NCBI RefSeq assembly: GCF_026151205.1
Contig: NW_026971990.1
Coordinates: forward strand, 1 to 10,237
Direction: 5' to 3'
Length of the DNA stretch: 10,237 bases
DNA from: Bolinopsis microptera
Taxonomy: Eukaryota > Ctenophora > Tentaculata > Lobata > Bolinopsidae
Every line of letters starts with the position of its first letter. Position 1 is the first letter of the stretch. A model generated the notes under the pieces. It had not been told where the DNA came from and ran no database searches. It saw nothing but the letters and a program-made list of their open reading frames with translations. The position numbers and the translations under genes were made by a program. This document shows, piece after piece, positions 1-7,236 of this stretch.

Positions 1-289
1 AAACATATTTTATAAATATAACTAGTGCAAACTTTAGACCATATATCTTAGGGGACTTGGAGTAGCAAGAGAGTGACCAGAATGGGCCATTGTTAGCCCC
101 AAGCGTTTTGGTCCGTCATTCCTGCCACTCAGCATTGCCTACTGTAAAGTAGAAATTTTTCTGAGACAATAGAGAAACTGACCTTGTCTCACTAAATTCA
201 ACCACTTTCCATAATAAAAATACTAACAAATAAAGTTTTTTAAATATTTATATACAACCACTAAAGAATATTTCCTCAAGTCTACTTCT
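1..289. other. Unassigned AT-rich sequence
   Basis: No coding frame or RNA gene is recognised. The only visible structure is an 8-bp perfect inverted repeat at 162-169/184-191. Homology to LINE copy F1 becomes convincing only from about 290-300, so this stretch is either DNA into which F1 inserted or an F1 portion too decayed to recognise. Confidence 0.5.
162..191. repeat. Perfect 8-bp inverted repeat with 14-nt loop
   Basis: The left arm tgagacaa (162-169) and right arm ttgtctca (184-191) are exact reverse complements. A short arm like this can arise by chance, and no function is assigned. Confidence 0.4.
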
Positions 290-849
290 AGTTAACTAAT
301 TCGTGGTTTAAGCTCTTATTTTATTTATGAAAGGAATGTATTCATTTTATTTGATAGATCACCTAATCTGGACACGTTGTCAATCCCTCTGGATTTGGAA
401 AAAGAATGCCTATTTATAGAAGAAACTAAATCTCAAAAATATTTAGGTCTCATGATAGACAATTTATTGAACTTTCAAGACCATATTGATTATGTGAAAT
501 CAAGAATTGCTAAAAGAATAGGGGCATTATACAGGTCGAAAAATCTTCTTCCACTGAAATATAGAAAAATGTTTGTAAATGCTCTTATGCTCCCCCAATT
601 TGACTACCTGGATATAGCGAAAGCTGCAACCTTTATGCCAATAGATCAACATCACATAAAAACTTTCAATACTTGGGGGCAAAATGTTGGAATAATGTTC
701 CAACAGATCTACGAAATCTGCCCGATGTTAAAAGCTTTAGTGATTCGTATAAGAAACAGCTACTATCATCTATAACAACAGACCCTAATTATACCGTTGA
801 CAATTCATATGACAAATTTTACACTGCAATCATAGTCGCCGATAACTAA
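290..849 (+). pseudogene. ORF2 C-terminal remnant (LINE reverse transcriptase), deleted and frameshifted
   Basis: From about 290 a decayed frame aligns to residues ~745-780 of element A ORF2. From 416 a clear match begins (ETKSQKYLGLMID, then RIGALYRSKNLLPLKYRKMF, ending in FDYLD) against ETKSHKYLGL...FDYLD of element A residues 782-845. At about 613-618 the match jumps: the next frame (619-849) reads ESCNLYANRSTSHKNF...YLGAKCWNNVP and ends NSYDKFYTA...DN-stop, corresponding to residues ~930-995. About 84 codons (residues ~845-929) are therefore missing and the two halves are in different frames. The open stretch from the ATG at 377 to 775 runs past the junction in the wrong frame, so its last ~50 residues are meaningless. 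The endonuclease and RT catalytic core are absent. Confidence 0.82.
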
Positions 850-983
850 GTAACTTCTAATTCTTTTAAATCTGAGGCATATATAATTGATGTATCGAAA
901 AGATATTCCCTTTTTTACCACCTTACCATTCTGATTGATTTTGCACATGACTGACATGTTTTAACTGGAGAAGGGGTTCCCAC

Positions 984-1077
984 AGTGGTAGTTTTATAAA
1001 CCACTTTTAATTTATTGACCTATTATACTTAGTGGTAGTTTTATAGACCACATTTAATTTATTAACTTATCATACTT
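984..1077 (+). repeat. 47-bp tandem duplication (two copies) with a small hairpin in each
   Basis: Units 984-1030 and 1031-1077 are the same length and differ at about 5 of 47 positions. Each begins with agtggtagttttata and contains GTGGT...ACCAC, a 5-bp stem. The unit lies inside the F1 3' UTR. Confidence 0.85.
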
Positions 1078-1632
1078 AGTATTTTTTTTTGGTGACTGTA
1101 TCACCCAGTTTTAACATTTGATAATTGTACAGTTTATTGACGACACATTGACTGAATGTTATTTTATATTCTAATTTATATTCTAGATATTTTATTTATT
1201 TTACAACAGACGACAACTTCCTGTTTTTTCTTCTATATTAGTTACTCATATCTCTTGTACAGACTTTTTTACAAGGACATTGACAAATGATACTCACATT
1301 AGGCATTCATTATTGCATCTAAATTATTTCACTTGCATTAGGCTTAGAAATTTATTCTCTGGTCAACAGATTTCAAATGTTTAATTAATTTGTAGTATGA
1401 CAGTAAGGTATATAAGAAGTTATTTAATTTTGCTTGGGCTATTATATTGACTAGGTATTGAGGTTTAATGATGATATGGAATTTGAATTCTATATAAATT
1501 TACACTATGTGGTTGGGGCATTTTGCATAGTAAATATGGTTACTACTCATATATATCATATTATTTGATTGGTATTCGATTTCTGATTATTTCTCTAGGA
1601 ATATGATTATTATATCTCAATTTGGCTTTAGG

Positions 1633-1692
1633 TAGGGTGCCCCGCTAAAAGAACTGGATTCTTCCAGGAAGCATCCCGTGCACAGAGCTTGG
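1633..1692 (+). other. Conserved LINE 3'-end block, F1 copy
   Basis: The sequence tagggtgccccgctaaaag and the downstream gcacagagctt match the last part of the element A 3' UTR (reverse complement of 3540-3593) and F2 (2545-2600). In LINEs the RT recognises the RNA 3' end, so conservation here could reflect RT recognition, but this is inference. Confidence 0.65.
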
Positions 1693-1756
1693 TCTACATA
1701 TATATTAAATTATTAACCATTCATTCTGTATGTGCACGAAAATTTATTTCAATCAA

Positions 1757-2229
1757 TAATATGGTGTAGGGCTGCCAAAACCAAACTTAATTCTCTTGAT
1801 ATACTATACAAGAAAGTAGCAAAAATTGCTCTGGATGTTCATTGGCAGGAACCATCAGTAAATGTATATCGAAACATGAAGTGGTTACCCTTACACTTAA
1901 GAAGACAACTCCATCTATCAACGTATATGTATAAAATTCTTAATGAGGCTGCACCATCATCATTCACAGATAAATTTTCTTATGTATCCGGAGGATCACG
2001 TGATGCTGAGAGGTGCAACCTTTATATTCACAAATCCAGAACACACAAAACCTTTACATATTTAGGTGCAAAATGTTGGAATACAATTCCAGAGAACATA
2101 AGGACTATAGAATGTAGTGTAAAATTCTCACAATGTATGAAATCTAAATTTATGTCAGATGTAATTCAAGGAGTCTCATCCTATGAAATAAACAATAGTT
2201 TCGACTATTTCTACACTCTAGCTATGTGA
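1757..2229 (+). pseudogene. ORF2 C-terminal fragment (post-RT region) of LINE F2
   Basis: About 157 codons align without a frame break to residues ~846-998 of element A ORF2. Shared stretches include LYKKVAKIALDV, the NVYRNMKWLPLHLRRQLHLS region, SYVSGGSRDAERCNLY and the motif YLGAKCWNTIPENIR. The stop is the TGA at 2227-2229. The upstream codons (1732-1755, beginning with a GTG) come from the F1 tail and are not part of the gene. The fragment covers only the region after the RT domain, typical of LINE ORF2 C-termini (aromatic-rich, ending in the WNxLP motif), so it has no catalytic activity. It is a truncated copy and not a functional gene. The open frame shows that F2 is less decayed than F1. 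Confidence 0.82.
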
Positions 2230-2303
2230 CAACTGAAACAAATTTTATGGTGCTGGAGTTTTTGTCTGGTGGAAAGGCCCCCTGCGTTATATGACCTATT
2301 TCT

Positions 2304-2382
2304 AGAAGTATAGAACTTTAAACATCTCCTTTATTCGTTCCCATTTGTTATCATTGCCAATCTATTATTGTTCTATACTTCT
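2304..2382 (+). repeat. Perfect 13-bp inverted repeat, 53-nt loop
   Basis: The arms agaagtatagaac (2304-2316) and gttctatacttct (2370-2382) are exact reverse complements, so the UTR RNA could form a 13-bp stem. The equivalent arms were not found in element A. Confidence 0.75.
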
Positions 2383-2423
2383 TTGTGTATAACTGTAAAT
2401 AACATTACTAACGTAATTCCAAA

Positions 2424-2464
2424 GTGGGCATCTATGTAATCTTAATTGTTACCTTCATGCCCAC
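2424..2464 (+). repeat. Perfect 8-bp GC-containing inverted repeat, 25-nt loop
   Basis: The arms gtgggcat (2424-2431) and atgcccac (2457-2464) are exact reverse complements, just downstream of the 13-bp repeat. They form a candidate second stem in the same 3' UTR. Confidence 0.6.
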
Positions 2465-2653
2465 AGTTCACTGTTAAATCATATCTTATTTTATCACTCA
2501 TTAATTTATTACTCATTATGTTTTACAAACTATATCCTTATGTCCCTAGAAGGGTGTTCTGCTAACAGTTTTCGACTGACTTGAATGTCCTGCACAGCAG
2601 ATTGAAGCTTCTAAAATTATTTTTTATTCTTATTGTATTGCTGTGTAAATTTG

Positions 2654-2718
2654 ATTCTAATTCTAATTCTAATGTAAAATAAAACTTATTGATTCATTGA
2701 AAACTTATTGTTTCATTG
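2654..2718 (+). repeat. 3'-terminal repeats of F2: (ATTCTA)3 plus tandem 19-mer
   Basis: Three ATTCTA units (2654-2671) are followed by two 19-bp units, aaaacttattgattcattg (2681-2699) and the same with one substitution (2700-2718). Short tandem repeats in place of poly(A) are characteristic of CR1/L2-type LINE 3' ends. Confidence 0.8.
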
Positions 2719-2992
2719 AGTCGCCAAAACAAAGCTCAAAGTTAATATACCTTCGTACTTCGTTTTGGAAACTGTAGAACTGTAGAGAAAGTATATGTAT
2801 ACTTTTACCAAAAATACGTCGAAATGAATCCAGGGTGATACAGGATCTGAGAGTGCAGACCATAAAGTTTACGCACCCACCCTTGCCTCCTGAATTCTTG
2901 GTTGGATAGACAATTATGCAAAATTGGTCGTTTATACTCCAAGTCCCTTTGTTAATAGAAGTAGTATTATTTATGTCTGGATTTAGCTTCAT
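2719..2992. other. Unassigned interval between F2 and element B, with a doubtful 95-codon ORF
   Basis: Between the tail of F2 and the tail of element B lies about 270 bp that I cannot assign. An ATG-initiated 95-codon frame runs on the - strand from 2992 to 2705. Its product (with GGKGGCVNFMVC) resembles nothing I recognise and it starts at the edge of the element B tail, so it is probably chance. A palindrome sits at 2788-2805. The interval may be the genomic DNA into which B and F2 inserted. Confidence 0.4.
2788..2805. repeat. 18-bp palindrome (8-bp arms, 2-nt centre)
   Basis: The arms aaagtata (2788-2795) and tatacttt (2798-2805) flank a central tg. The A/T-rich composition makes chance occurrence plausible. 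Confidence 0.6.
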
Positions 2993-2993
2993 T

Positions 2994-3038
2994 CAATAAT
3001 AACAATATCAATATAATCAATATTAATATCAATATCAG
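2994..3038 (-). repeat. ATATTG-type 3' tail of element B
   Basis: On the + strand the units caataat, caatat, caatata, caatatta and caatatc recur. On the - strand this is an imperfect (ATATTG)n, the kind of short-repeat tail seen at CR1/L2-like 3' ends, and it follows the UTR of element B. Confidence 0.6.
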
Positions 3039-3240
3039 ACTAAACTATCAAATAAATAAATTATCAAATATCAATTATTAATTCACTCTGATTAAAAAGT
3101 TATATATTAGGATATCTAATATTTAAGAATTACAACTACAAGTGGTTAAAAACGCCCAAAATCGATCTGAGATATTTTCAGTCTGTAGTACAATAATGAT
3201 AGCAATAGTTTAAATTATGTGCCGCTGCAATTAGATTAAA

Positions 3241-3433
3241 TTACTGTAACTTAAAATTGTTTGGAGTCCAAGTATCTTTTAAGTCAGCAGCCTGTGATTG
3301 TATTAATAGTGCTTTCGTTCTCAATTTTATCAAGTTAATGGAAGTTTCTAGACAATTGCTTGAAGTTAAAATTTTTTTATGAACAGTGTTCCAAAGCTTG
3401 GCTGCATTAAACAAAAAGGTATTTGATTTATTT
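3241..3433 (-). pseudogene. ORF2 C-terminal end of element B (last ~60 codons)
   Basis: From about 3433 down to the TAA at 3241-3243 the - strand reads NKSNTFLFNAAKLWNTVHKK and continues about 40 more codons to end NNFKLQ. The pattern [NS]-x-FLFN-x(3-4)-LWN is the conserved motif near the C-terminus of many LINE ORF2 proteins. It is too short to be a gene by itself. Its upstream half lies at 9303-10066, beyond the inserted element A, where the frame reads SNRATSLTVILLSFKLITT and stops matching at the insertion point. The two halves differ by one reading-frame step, so B already carried, or later gained, an indel. No catalytic domain is in this piece. Confidence 0.7.
3415..3429. repeat. Candidate target-site duplication, 3' side of element A
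   Basis: The sequence aaaggtatttgattt (3415-3429) matches aaatgtaatagattt (9303-9317) at 12 of 15 positions. The two copies sit exactly where the sequence of element B is interrupted, as expected for a target-site duplication that has since diverged. Confidence 0.55.
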
Positions 3434-3435
3434 AG

Positions 3436-3458
3436 AAATAAATAAATAAATAAATAAA
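3436..3458 (-). repeat. (TTTA)n microsatellite 3' tail of element A
   Basis: On the + strand there are five AAAT units plus AAA. On the element's strand this is a TTTA repeat following ATTGCTGTGCTGTAAAAATTG, the end of its 3' UTR. Between it and the direct repeat remain six bases (3430-3435). Confidence 0.85.
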
Positions 3459-3573
3459 GTCAATTTTTACAGCACAGCAATATATATCTAAATATCAGAT
3501 CCTCTGTAATCATAATGTATAAAAAAAGGAGCTTTTCTCTGTGCTGAAGGATGAATCAAGGCAGATCATGGTT

Positions 3574-3593
3574 CTGTTAGCAGGCCACCCTAG
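3574..3593 (-). other. Conserved LINE 3'-end block, element A copy
   Basis: On the - strand it reads CTAGGGTGGCCTGCTAACAG. F2 has CTAG, three extra bases, then GGTGTTCTGCTAACAG, and F1 has TAGGGTGCCCCGCTAAAAG. It is the best conserved non-coding stretch between the three copies and lies about 120 nt from each 3' end. Confidence 0.7.
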
Positions 3594-3671
3594 TTATGGA
3601 CAATACATATATATAAAATAATTAAATTATAATTTTAAAATTGTGTCAAGATTGAACTAAAACATAACTCA

Positions 3672-3782
3672 GGGTAAAATAGACGTATTCCCTTCGTCAA
3701 ATTAACTATTTACAATACTAAACTTAAACGAACTCCGGGTAAAATAAACGTAATCCCTTTGTCAAACTTGCTATTTACAATA
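3672..3782 (-). repeat. Tandem duplication in the element A 3' UTR (46-bp core, 65-bp period)
   Basis: The core gggtaaaata.acgta.tcc (3672-3717) recurs at 3737-3782 with about 40 of 46 positions identical. It is unrelated in sequence to the 47-bp duplication in the F1 UTR. Confidence 0.8.
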
Positions 3783-4049
3783 AGTTAATAAATTAATACG
3801 GTTGAAAATTATTTCATATTCAATAACAATGTAGCATCAATATAATTGATACAAATGAGGAGCATACAGTGAGAATTGCACATAACAGGAGGACTGGAGG
3901 TATGGAGCAATAATGATTGACAGTGCACCTTTCCACTGATGTTCCTAATTTCCTGTAATAGCTTAATAGGCATGGAAATACTTTGATTGCAGGGGATAGA
4001 TTGGATTCACTTATGTACTAAGATAACTTAACCGAAATAACATAACTGC

Positions 4050-7000
4050 CTAGATACATTGGCTAGTGTTGGGTGGGATCATGAATTTATCGTAAGAGTT
4101 ATCCCCTTGGTAATTCTCATCAGTTAGCAACATATTCATAAGAGTTTCTTTGTATAACTTAGAAAATTTCTTAACGTCGTCACACTCTCTAAGGGACTTT
4201 GGTAATATGTTCCAGGCCTTAGTTCCTAGATAGTTAAACTCCTTGTGAGATCTTGATTTAGGAGTATAAAGATTGCAGTTTTCTGCCTCACGTGATCCAC
4301 CAGAAATATACGAGAATTTCCCGATAAAATGCTTTGGACATGTTTCATTGATTATACGGTACATATATGAGCTAAGATGAACCTGTCGTCTCAAATGGAG
4401 AGGAAGCCATCCCATATTTTTGTATACATTAACCGACCTCTCTCTGATGTTTACATCTAGGGCTATTTTAGCAACCTTTTTGTACATGATATCTAACTCT
4501 CCTAGTCGTTTTTTATATGTTCTTGACCAGATGGTGTCTAAGTAGTCAAAATGTGGCAACATAAGTGCATTAGCAAACATCTTCCTGAACTTAAGGGGGA
4601 GAAGTTTTTTTGATCTATACATAGCACCAATTCTTTTGGATATCTTTTTCTTAATGTTATCAATATGTTCATTAAATGTCAATCTGCTGTCAACTATAAG
4701 TCCAAGGTACTTATGGGATTTAGTTTCACAGATTACCAAAGTAAGGTCATCACAAATTTCAACAAGGATGGCATCAAGGTTAGGCTTAGAGTCAAGGATC
4801 ATTAGTTTTGTTTTTTCATTATTCAGGGATAGTTTATTAGCCTGAAGCCATCTGATAACTAATTTCAACTCTTGTTTGATGTTACCATAGTTTCCTCTAG
4901 ATATATTGTCAAAATATAATGCACCGTCATCAGCAAATAGATAAGGTTTAGAAAATAGGCATGCATTAGGCAGGTCATTGATAAAAATGCTGAATAGAAT
5001 TGGTCCTAATATACTTCCTTGAGGCACTCCAGAGTTCAATGAATGTAAACTGCTTATCCTACTCCCAACTCTAGTTTGCTGTAATCTATCTGTGAGGAAG
5101 CTCCTAAACCAGCTCAATGCAGTATCTTTTATTCCATAATGCTTCAGCTTTTGAATGAGAATGTCATGGTTAACAGTATCAAATGCCTTTCTGATGTCCA
5201 GGAAGATAATTGCAGGATGCTTGGCACTGTTCTTAGCAGTAAATATACGATCAAACAGATCTAACATGAGATAAGTTGTAGAGTGATCTTTACGGAAACC
5301 ATATTGATGCTCTGAAAGTATTCCCTTTTCATCAAGATATTGAGTCAGTTGGGAGTTCACACAAAATTCGATGCACTTTCCAAGAATCGGTAAAATTGAG
5401 ATTGGTCGATAATTACTAGGATTCTCAGTATCACCATCCTTATGGATTGGGGTGACTTTTGCAACCTTGCAGCTGTTTGGCATGATGCCACTGGATAAAC
5501 TCAAATTTACAAGATGTGTTAATGGAGCAATAAATGCAGGTAAAATTTGTCTAAACACTCTCAATGGTATATGATCATTAGTGGATTTGCTACAAGGGAT
5601 ACTTGCCACATAGTCTAAGATATTGGACTCAGTTATTTCAGTAAAGCTATTCAAGCTGGTCTCGTTGTCAATCTGCTCATTTTGTAGATAAGATAGAAAT
5701 TCGTTTTCATTTTCCAGCTGCACTTCTGCTTGGATCTTTGGACCTATTTCAGCAAAATATTTATTGGTGGTTTCAGCATCAAGATTGTTATTGATATTGT
5801 TAGCTTTAACAGGCAGATTTGATGCTGTCTTTATCGTTTTCCATACACCCTTTAGATCATTCATGGCACACTTGGCTTTCAGTTCTGTTGCTAAGTTAGT
5901 CTTCCTATTAATTCTAGACAAATAGGTTGAATAGTTTCTCTGCCGTTTATATGCCATCCATAATGAGTCACATTTATTACAGTGTATAAGACCATTTGGA
6001 TGTATACGTCTGTTCTTGTTGTGTGTTAAAAATTTACGGTAAAGTTTCCCTTTCAATTTCTTACTTTCTAAAAATTCTGGAGATGGCTTATGGATGTAAT
6101 CACTATGGCACTTAATTTGTTTAATTGGACAGAAGTGATCATAGTAGTGATCAATATGTTCGTTTAAACCATCAACTGCATCATTCAGACTAGTTGAATC
6201 TATTATTGGTCTATAATCACAGGTTTCCAAAAATTCTTTAAGAGCAGTAACATTCATTTTGCTGTGATCTCTTATTAGTAACTTCTTGAATTTTGAGGCC
6301 TTATGCACATTGAAATCGACAATGAACTTTACGACCTGATGATCTCCTATACAATCATCAAGGACTTTGCAGTCAAGAAACTTAGAGTAAGTGTTTGTTA
6401 TGACAACATCGATTGTGGTCTTTGTGATTCTGTTTCCTAGTTTAGCAATGCGGGTAATATCCTGAACTACCTGTACCATTCCAAACATTTTCATTGTAAT
6501 GTCTAATTTCTTATAGTTCATACTGCTGATGTTGTTTTGGTCTACATTTACATCACCCAGCCAAATAACATTCTTACTTCCTATACTCATCATGCAGTCT
6601 GTCATATAATCTAAAAATTTGTCAAGAGGACTAAACAACTCAGATCTGTAGAAACAGCAGATGAAAATATTGCAATCTGTAAGATGGATCCAAATAGCCT
6701 CGATTTGGTCATATTGCAAAACTAAGTTTAGTTGAATCATTTTAAACTTTATGTGCTCACTGATGAGAATGCCACATCCCCCATGACCATTGTCGTTAGG
6801 ACGGTCTTTGCGGATAAAAGTAAAATTCTTTGGTAGGTTTAGACTGGCTGAGTCAATATCCGACTTAAGATTTGTTTCATTCAGGCATAAAACATCTAAT
6901 TTCTCTTTCCAGATTAGATCTTGGATTTCAAGACATTTTGGCATACCTGTTAGTCCTCCCTGCATGTTGCAATGTCCCACTGCAAGCTTTTTGGCATGGT

Positions 7001-7070
7001 ATGAAACTGTGATTTTACTAATGCACGGGTTAATGCAAGAACTGCTGTGAGAGCATGAAAATTTTTCCAA
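4050..7070 (-). CDS. ORF2 protein: APE-like endonuclease + reverse transcriptase (non-LTR retrotransposon)
   Basis: This protein would nick target DNA and copy the element's RNA at the nick (target-primed reverse transcription) in the nucleus. Counting from 7070, the endonuclease spans ~30-252 with the expected catalytic residues: N35 (CNMQGG), E65 (LNETNL), Y141 (FYRSE), D173/N175 (LGDVNVD), D221 (TIDVVITN) and D243/H244 (GDHQVV). The RT spans ~535-790: NYRPISIL (553-560), motif A FLDIRKAFD (623-631), motif B GVPQGSILGP (681-690), motif C FADD (712-715) and YLGLIVD (788-794). A C-terminal region with KAWNILP (951-957) follows, and there is no RNase H. The codon at 7070 is TTG. The frame is open back to 7079, behind a TAG at 7082-7080, and has no ATG before Met36. 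An ATG 28 codons upstream of that TAG (7166) is in frame. The true start is therefore uncertain and may have been lost. Confidence 0.93.
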   Translation of the reverse strand: MEKFSCSHSSSCINPCISKITVSYHAKKLAVGHCNMQGGLTGMPKCLEIQDLIWKEKLDVLCLNETNLKSDIDSASLNLPKNFTFIRKDRPNDNGHGGCGILISEHIKFKMIQLNLVLQYDQIEAIWIHLTDCNIFICCFYRSELFSPLDKFLDYMTDCMMSIGSKNVIWLGDVNVDQNNISSMNYKKLDITMKMFGMVQVVQDITRIAKLGNRITKTTIDVVITNTYSKFLDCKVLDDCIGDHQVVKFIVDFNVHKASKFKKLLIRDHSKMNVTALKEFLETCDYRPIIDSTSLNDAVDGLNEHIDHYYDHFCPIKQIKCHSDYIHKPSPEFLESKKLKGKLYRKFLTHNKNRRIHPNGLIHCNKCDSLWMAYKRQRNYSTYLSRINRKTNLATELKAKCAMNDLKGVWKTIKTASNLPVKANNINNNLDAETTNKYFAEIGPKIQAEVQLENENEFLSYLQNEQIDNETSLNSFTEITESNILDYVASIPCSKSTNDHIPLRVFRQILPAFIAPLTHLVNLSLSSGIMPNSCKVAKVTPIHKDGDTENPSNYRPISILPILGKCIEFCVNSQLTQYLDEKGILSEHQYGFRKDHSTTYLMLDLFDRIFTAKNSAKHPAIIFLDIRKAFDTVNHDILIQKLKHYGIKDTALSWFRSFLTDRLQQTRVGSRISSLHSLNSGVPQGSILGPILFSIFINDLPNACLFSKPYLFADDGALYFDNISRGNYGNIKQELKLVIRWLQANKLSLNNEKTKLMILDSKPNLDAILVEICDDLTLVICETKSHKYLGLIVDSRLTFNEHIDNIKKKISKRIGAMYRSKKLLPLKFRKMFANALMLPHFDYLDTIWSRTYKKRLGELDIMYKKVAKIALDVNIRERSVNVYKNMGWLPLHLRRQVHLSSYMYRIINETCPKHFIGKFSYISGGSREAENCNLYTPKSRSHKEFNYLGTKAWNILPKSLRECDDVKKFSKLYKETLMNMLLTDENYQGDNSYDKFMIPPNTSQCI

Positions 7071-7236
7071 TTTATGCTGCTATAAACTTGTCAGAATAAG
7101 ATAAATTGCAGAACTGGCAAATTTGTATGAGATAATAACAAAACTTTCTAAAACTTCAATAAACATGAGGAACAATGTGTAATTATCCCTTATCTAGAAT
7201 CTAGATGAAATAAATGTTAACAATCTTTCTGAAAAT
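7071..7236 (-). other. Spacer between ORF1 and ORF2 of element A
   Basis: There are 166 nt from the ORF1 TGA (7239-7237) to the annotated ORF2 frame. It contains an ATG at 7166-7164 in the ORF2 frame, followed by 28 sense codons of hydrophobic, non-domain character, a single TAG at 7082-7080, and then the ORF2 frame. The two ORFs do not overlap and lie in different frames, so simple frameshifting from ORF1 into ORF2 would meet this TAG. Confidence 0.6.

Larger units (their letters stand above)
290..1757 (+). mobile_element. LINE copy F1: 5'-truncated, internally deleted relative of element A
   Basis: This copy comprises the C-terminal part of a LINE ORF2 (about 290-849) followed by a long 3' UTR. 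The block at 1633-1692 matches the end of element A (TAGGGTG..C.GCTAA.AGAAC, later GCACAGAG) and the end of F2, which marks the 3' terminus near 1750. Protein and UTR similarity to element A is clear, but there are many substitutions, an internal deletion and a frame change, so it is an old, dead copy of a related subfamily. It lies on the strand opposite to element A. The 5' boundary is approximate. Confidence 0.75.
850..1757 (+). other. 3' UTR of LINE copy F1
   Basis: This non-coding stretch of about 900 nt follows the ORF2 stop at 847-849. It contains a 47-bp tandem duplication (984-1077), a segment GGAGAAGGGG...CAGTGG near 966-989 that resembles GTGGAAAGG-type segments in the F2 and element A UTRs, and the conserved 3'-end block at 1633-1692. 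It ends in an A/T-rich tail close to 1757, where F2 begins. It is longer than the UTR of element A (~590 nt) or F2 (~450 nt), so it may contain an unrecognised insertion. Confidence 0.65.
1757..2718 (+). mobile_element. LINE copy F2: 5'-truncated relative of element A, abutting F1
   Basis: F2 contains an ORF2 C-terminal fragment with one uninterrupted frame to a normal stop, a 3' UTR with the shared 3'-end block, and a microsatellite-like tail: (ATTCTA)3 at 2654-2671, then a tandem 19-bp repeat at 2681-2718. Its first homologous residues (IIW, from ~1756) come straight after the A/T-rich end of F1. It is either an insertion into the F1 tail or part of a head-to-tail pair. Confidence 0.8.
2230..2718 (+). 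other. 3' UTR and tail of LINE copy F2
   Basis: This region runs from the ORF2 stop to the terminal repeats. It carries two perfect inverted repeats (2304-2316/2370-2382 and 2424-2431/2457-2464), the conserved 3'-end block at 2545-2568 (ctagaagggtg, then ctgctaacag), and attgctgtgtaaat at 2637-2650, which matches the same position in element A (reverse complement of 3468-3481). Confidence 0.7.
2993..3429 (-). mobile_element. Element B, 3' portion (older LINE split by element A)
   Basis: On the - strand this is the end of a LINE ORF2 (stop at 3241-3243), a 3' UTR of about 200 nt and a tail of ATATTG-like repeats (2994-3038). The protein (NTFLFNAAKLWNTV) is not close to element A but continues the logic of the RT fragment at 9303-10066, which ends just before this motif would be expected. 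The two pieces are therefore read as one LINE interrupted by element A. Confidence 0.72.
3459..4049 (-). other. 3' UTR of element A
   Basis: This non-coding stretch of about 590 nt follows the ORF2 stop (TAG at 4052-4050). It includes a two-copy 65-bp-period tandem duplication (3672-3782) and the conserved 3'-end block ctgttagcaggccaccctag on the + strand (3574-3593), which is also present in F1 and F2. No further ORF is seen. Confidence 0.75.

Noticed and set aside
613-618. F1 deletion explained as a spliced-out intron
   Set aside because: The equivalent boundary in element A ORF2 has no GT...AG at the matching positions, so splicing is not supported.
377-775. 132-codon ORF taken as one protein
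   Set aside because: Only the first ~80 codons match LINE ORF2. After the deletion junction at ~615 the true frame is the one ending at 849, so the remaining residues are an out-of-frame artefact.
1732-1755. N-terminus of the 165-codon + strand frame
   Set aside because: The frame begins at a GTG and its first eight codons derive from the F1 tail. Homology starts only at ~1756.
52-2946. 13-mer gggacttggagta near 52-64 matching the reverse strand near 2934-2946
   Set aside because: One shared 13-mer is expected by chance in a 10-kb window searched on both strands, and the flanks do not match.
4636-7050. + strand ORFs at 4636-4845 and 6790-7050
   Set aside because: They are antisense to the well-supported endonuclease/RT frame and have no recognisable domain.
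7037-7055. Cysteine-rich start of ORF2 (CSHSSSC...C) as a zinc finger
   Set aside because: The spacing fits no finger I know, and this part lies before the first ATG, so it may not be translated.
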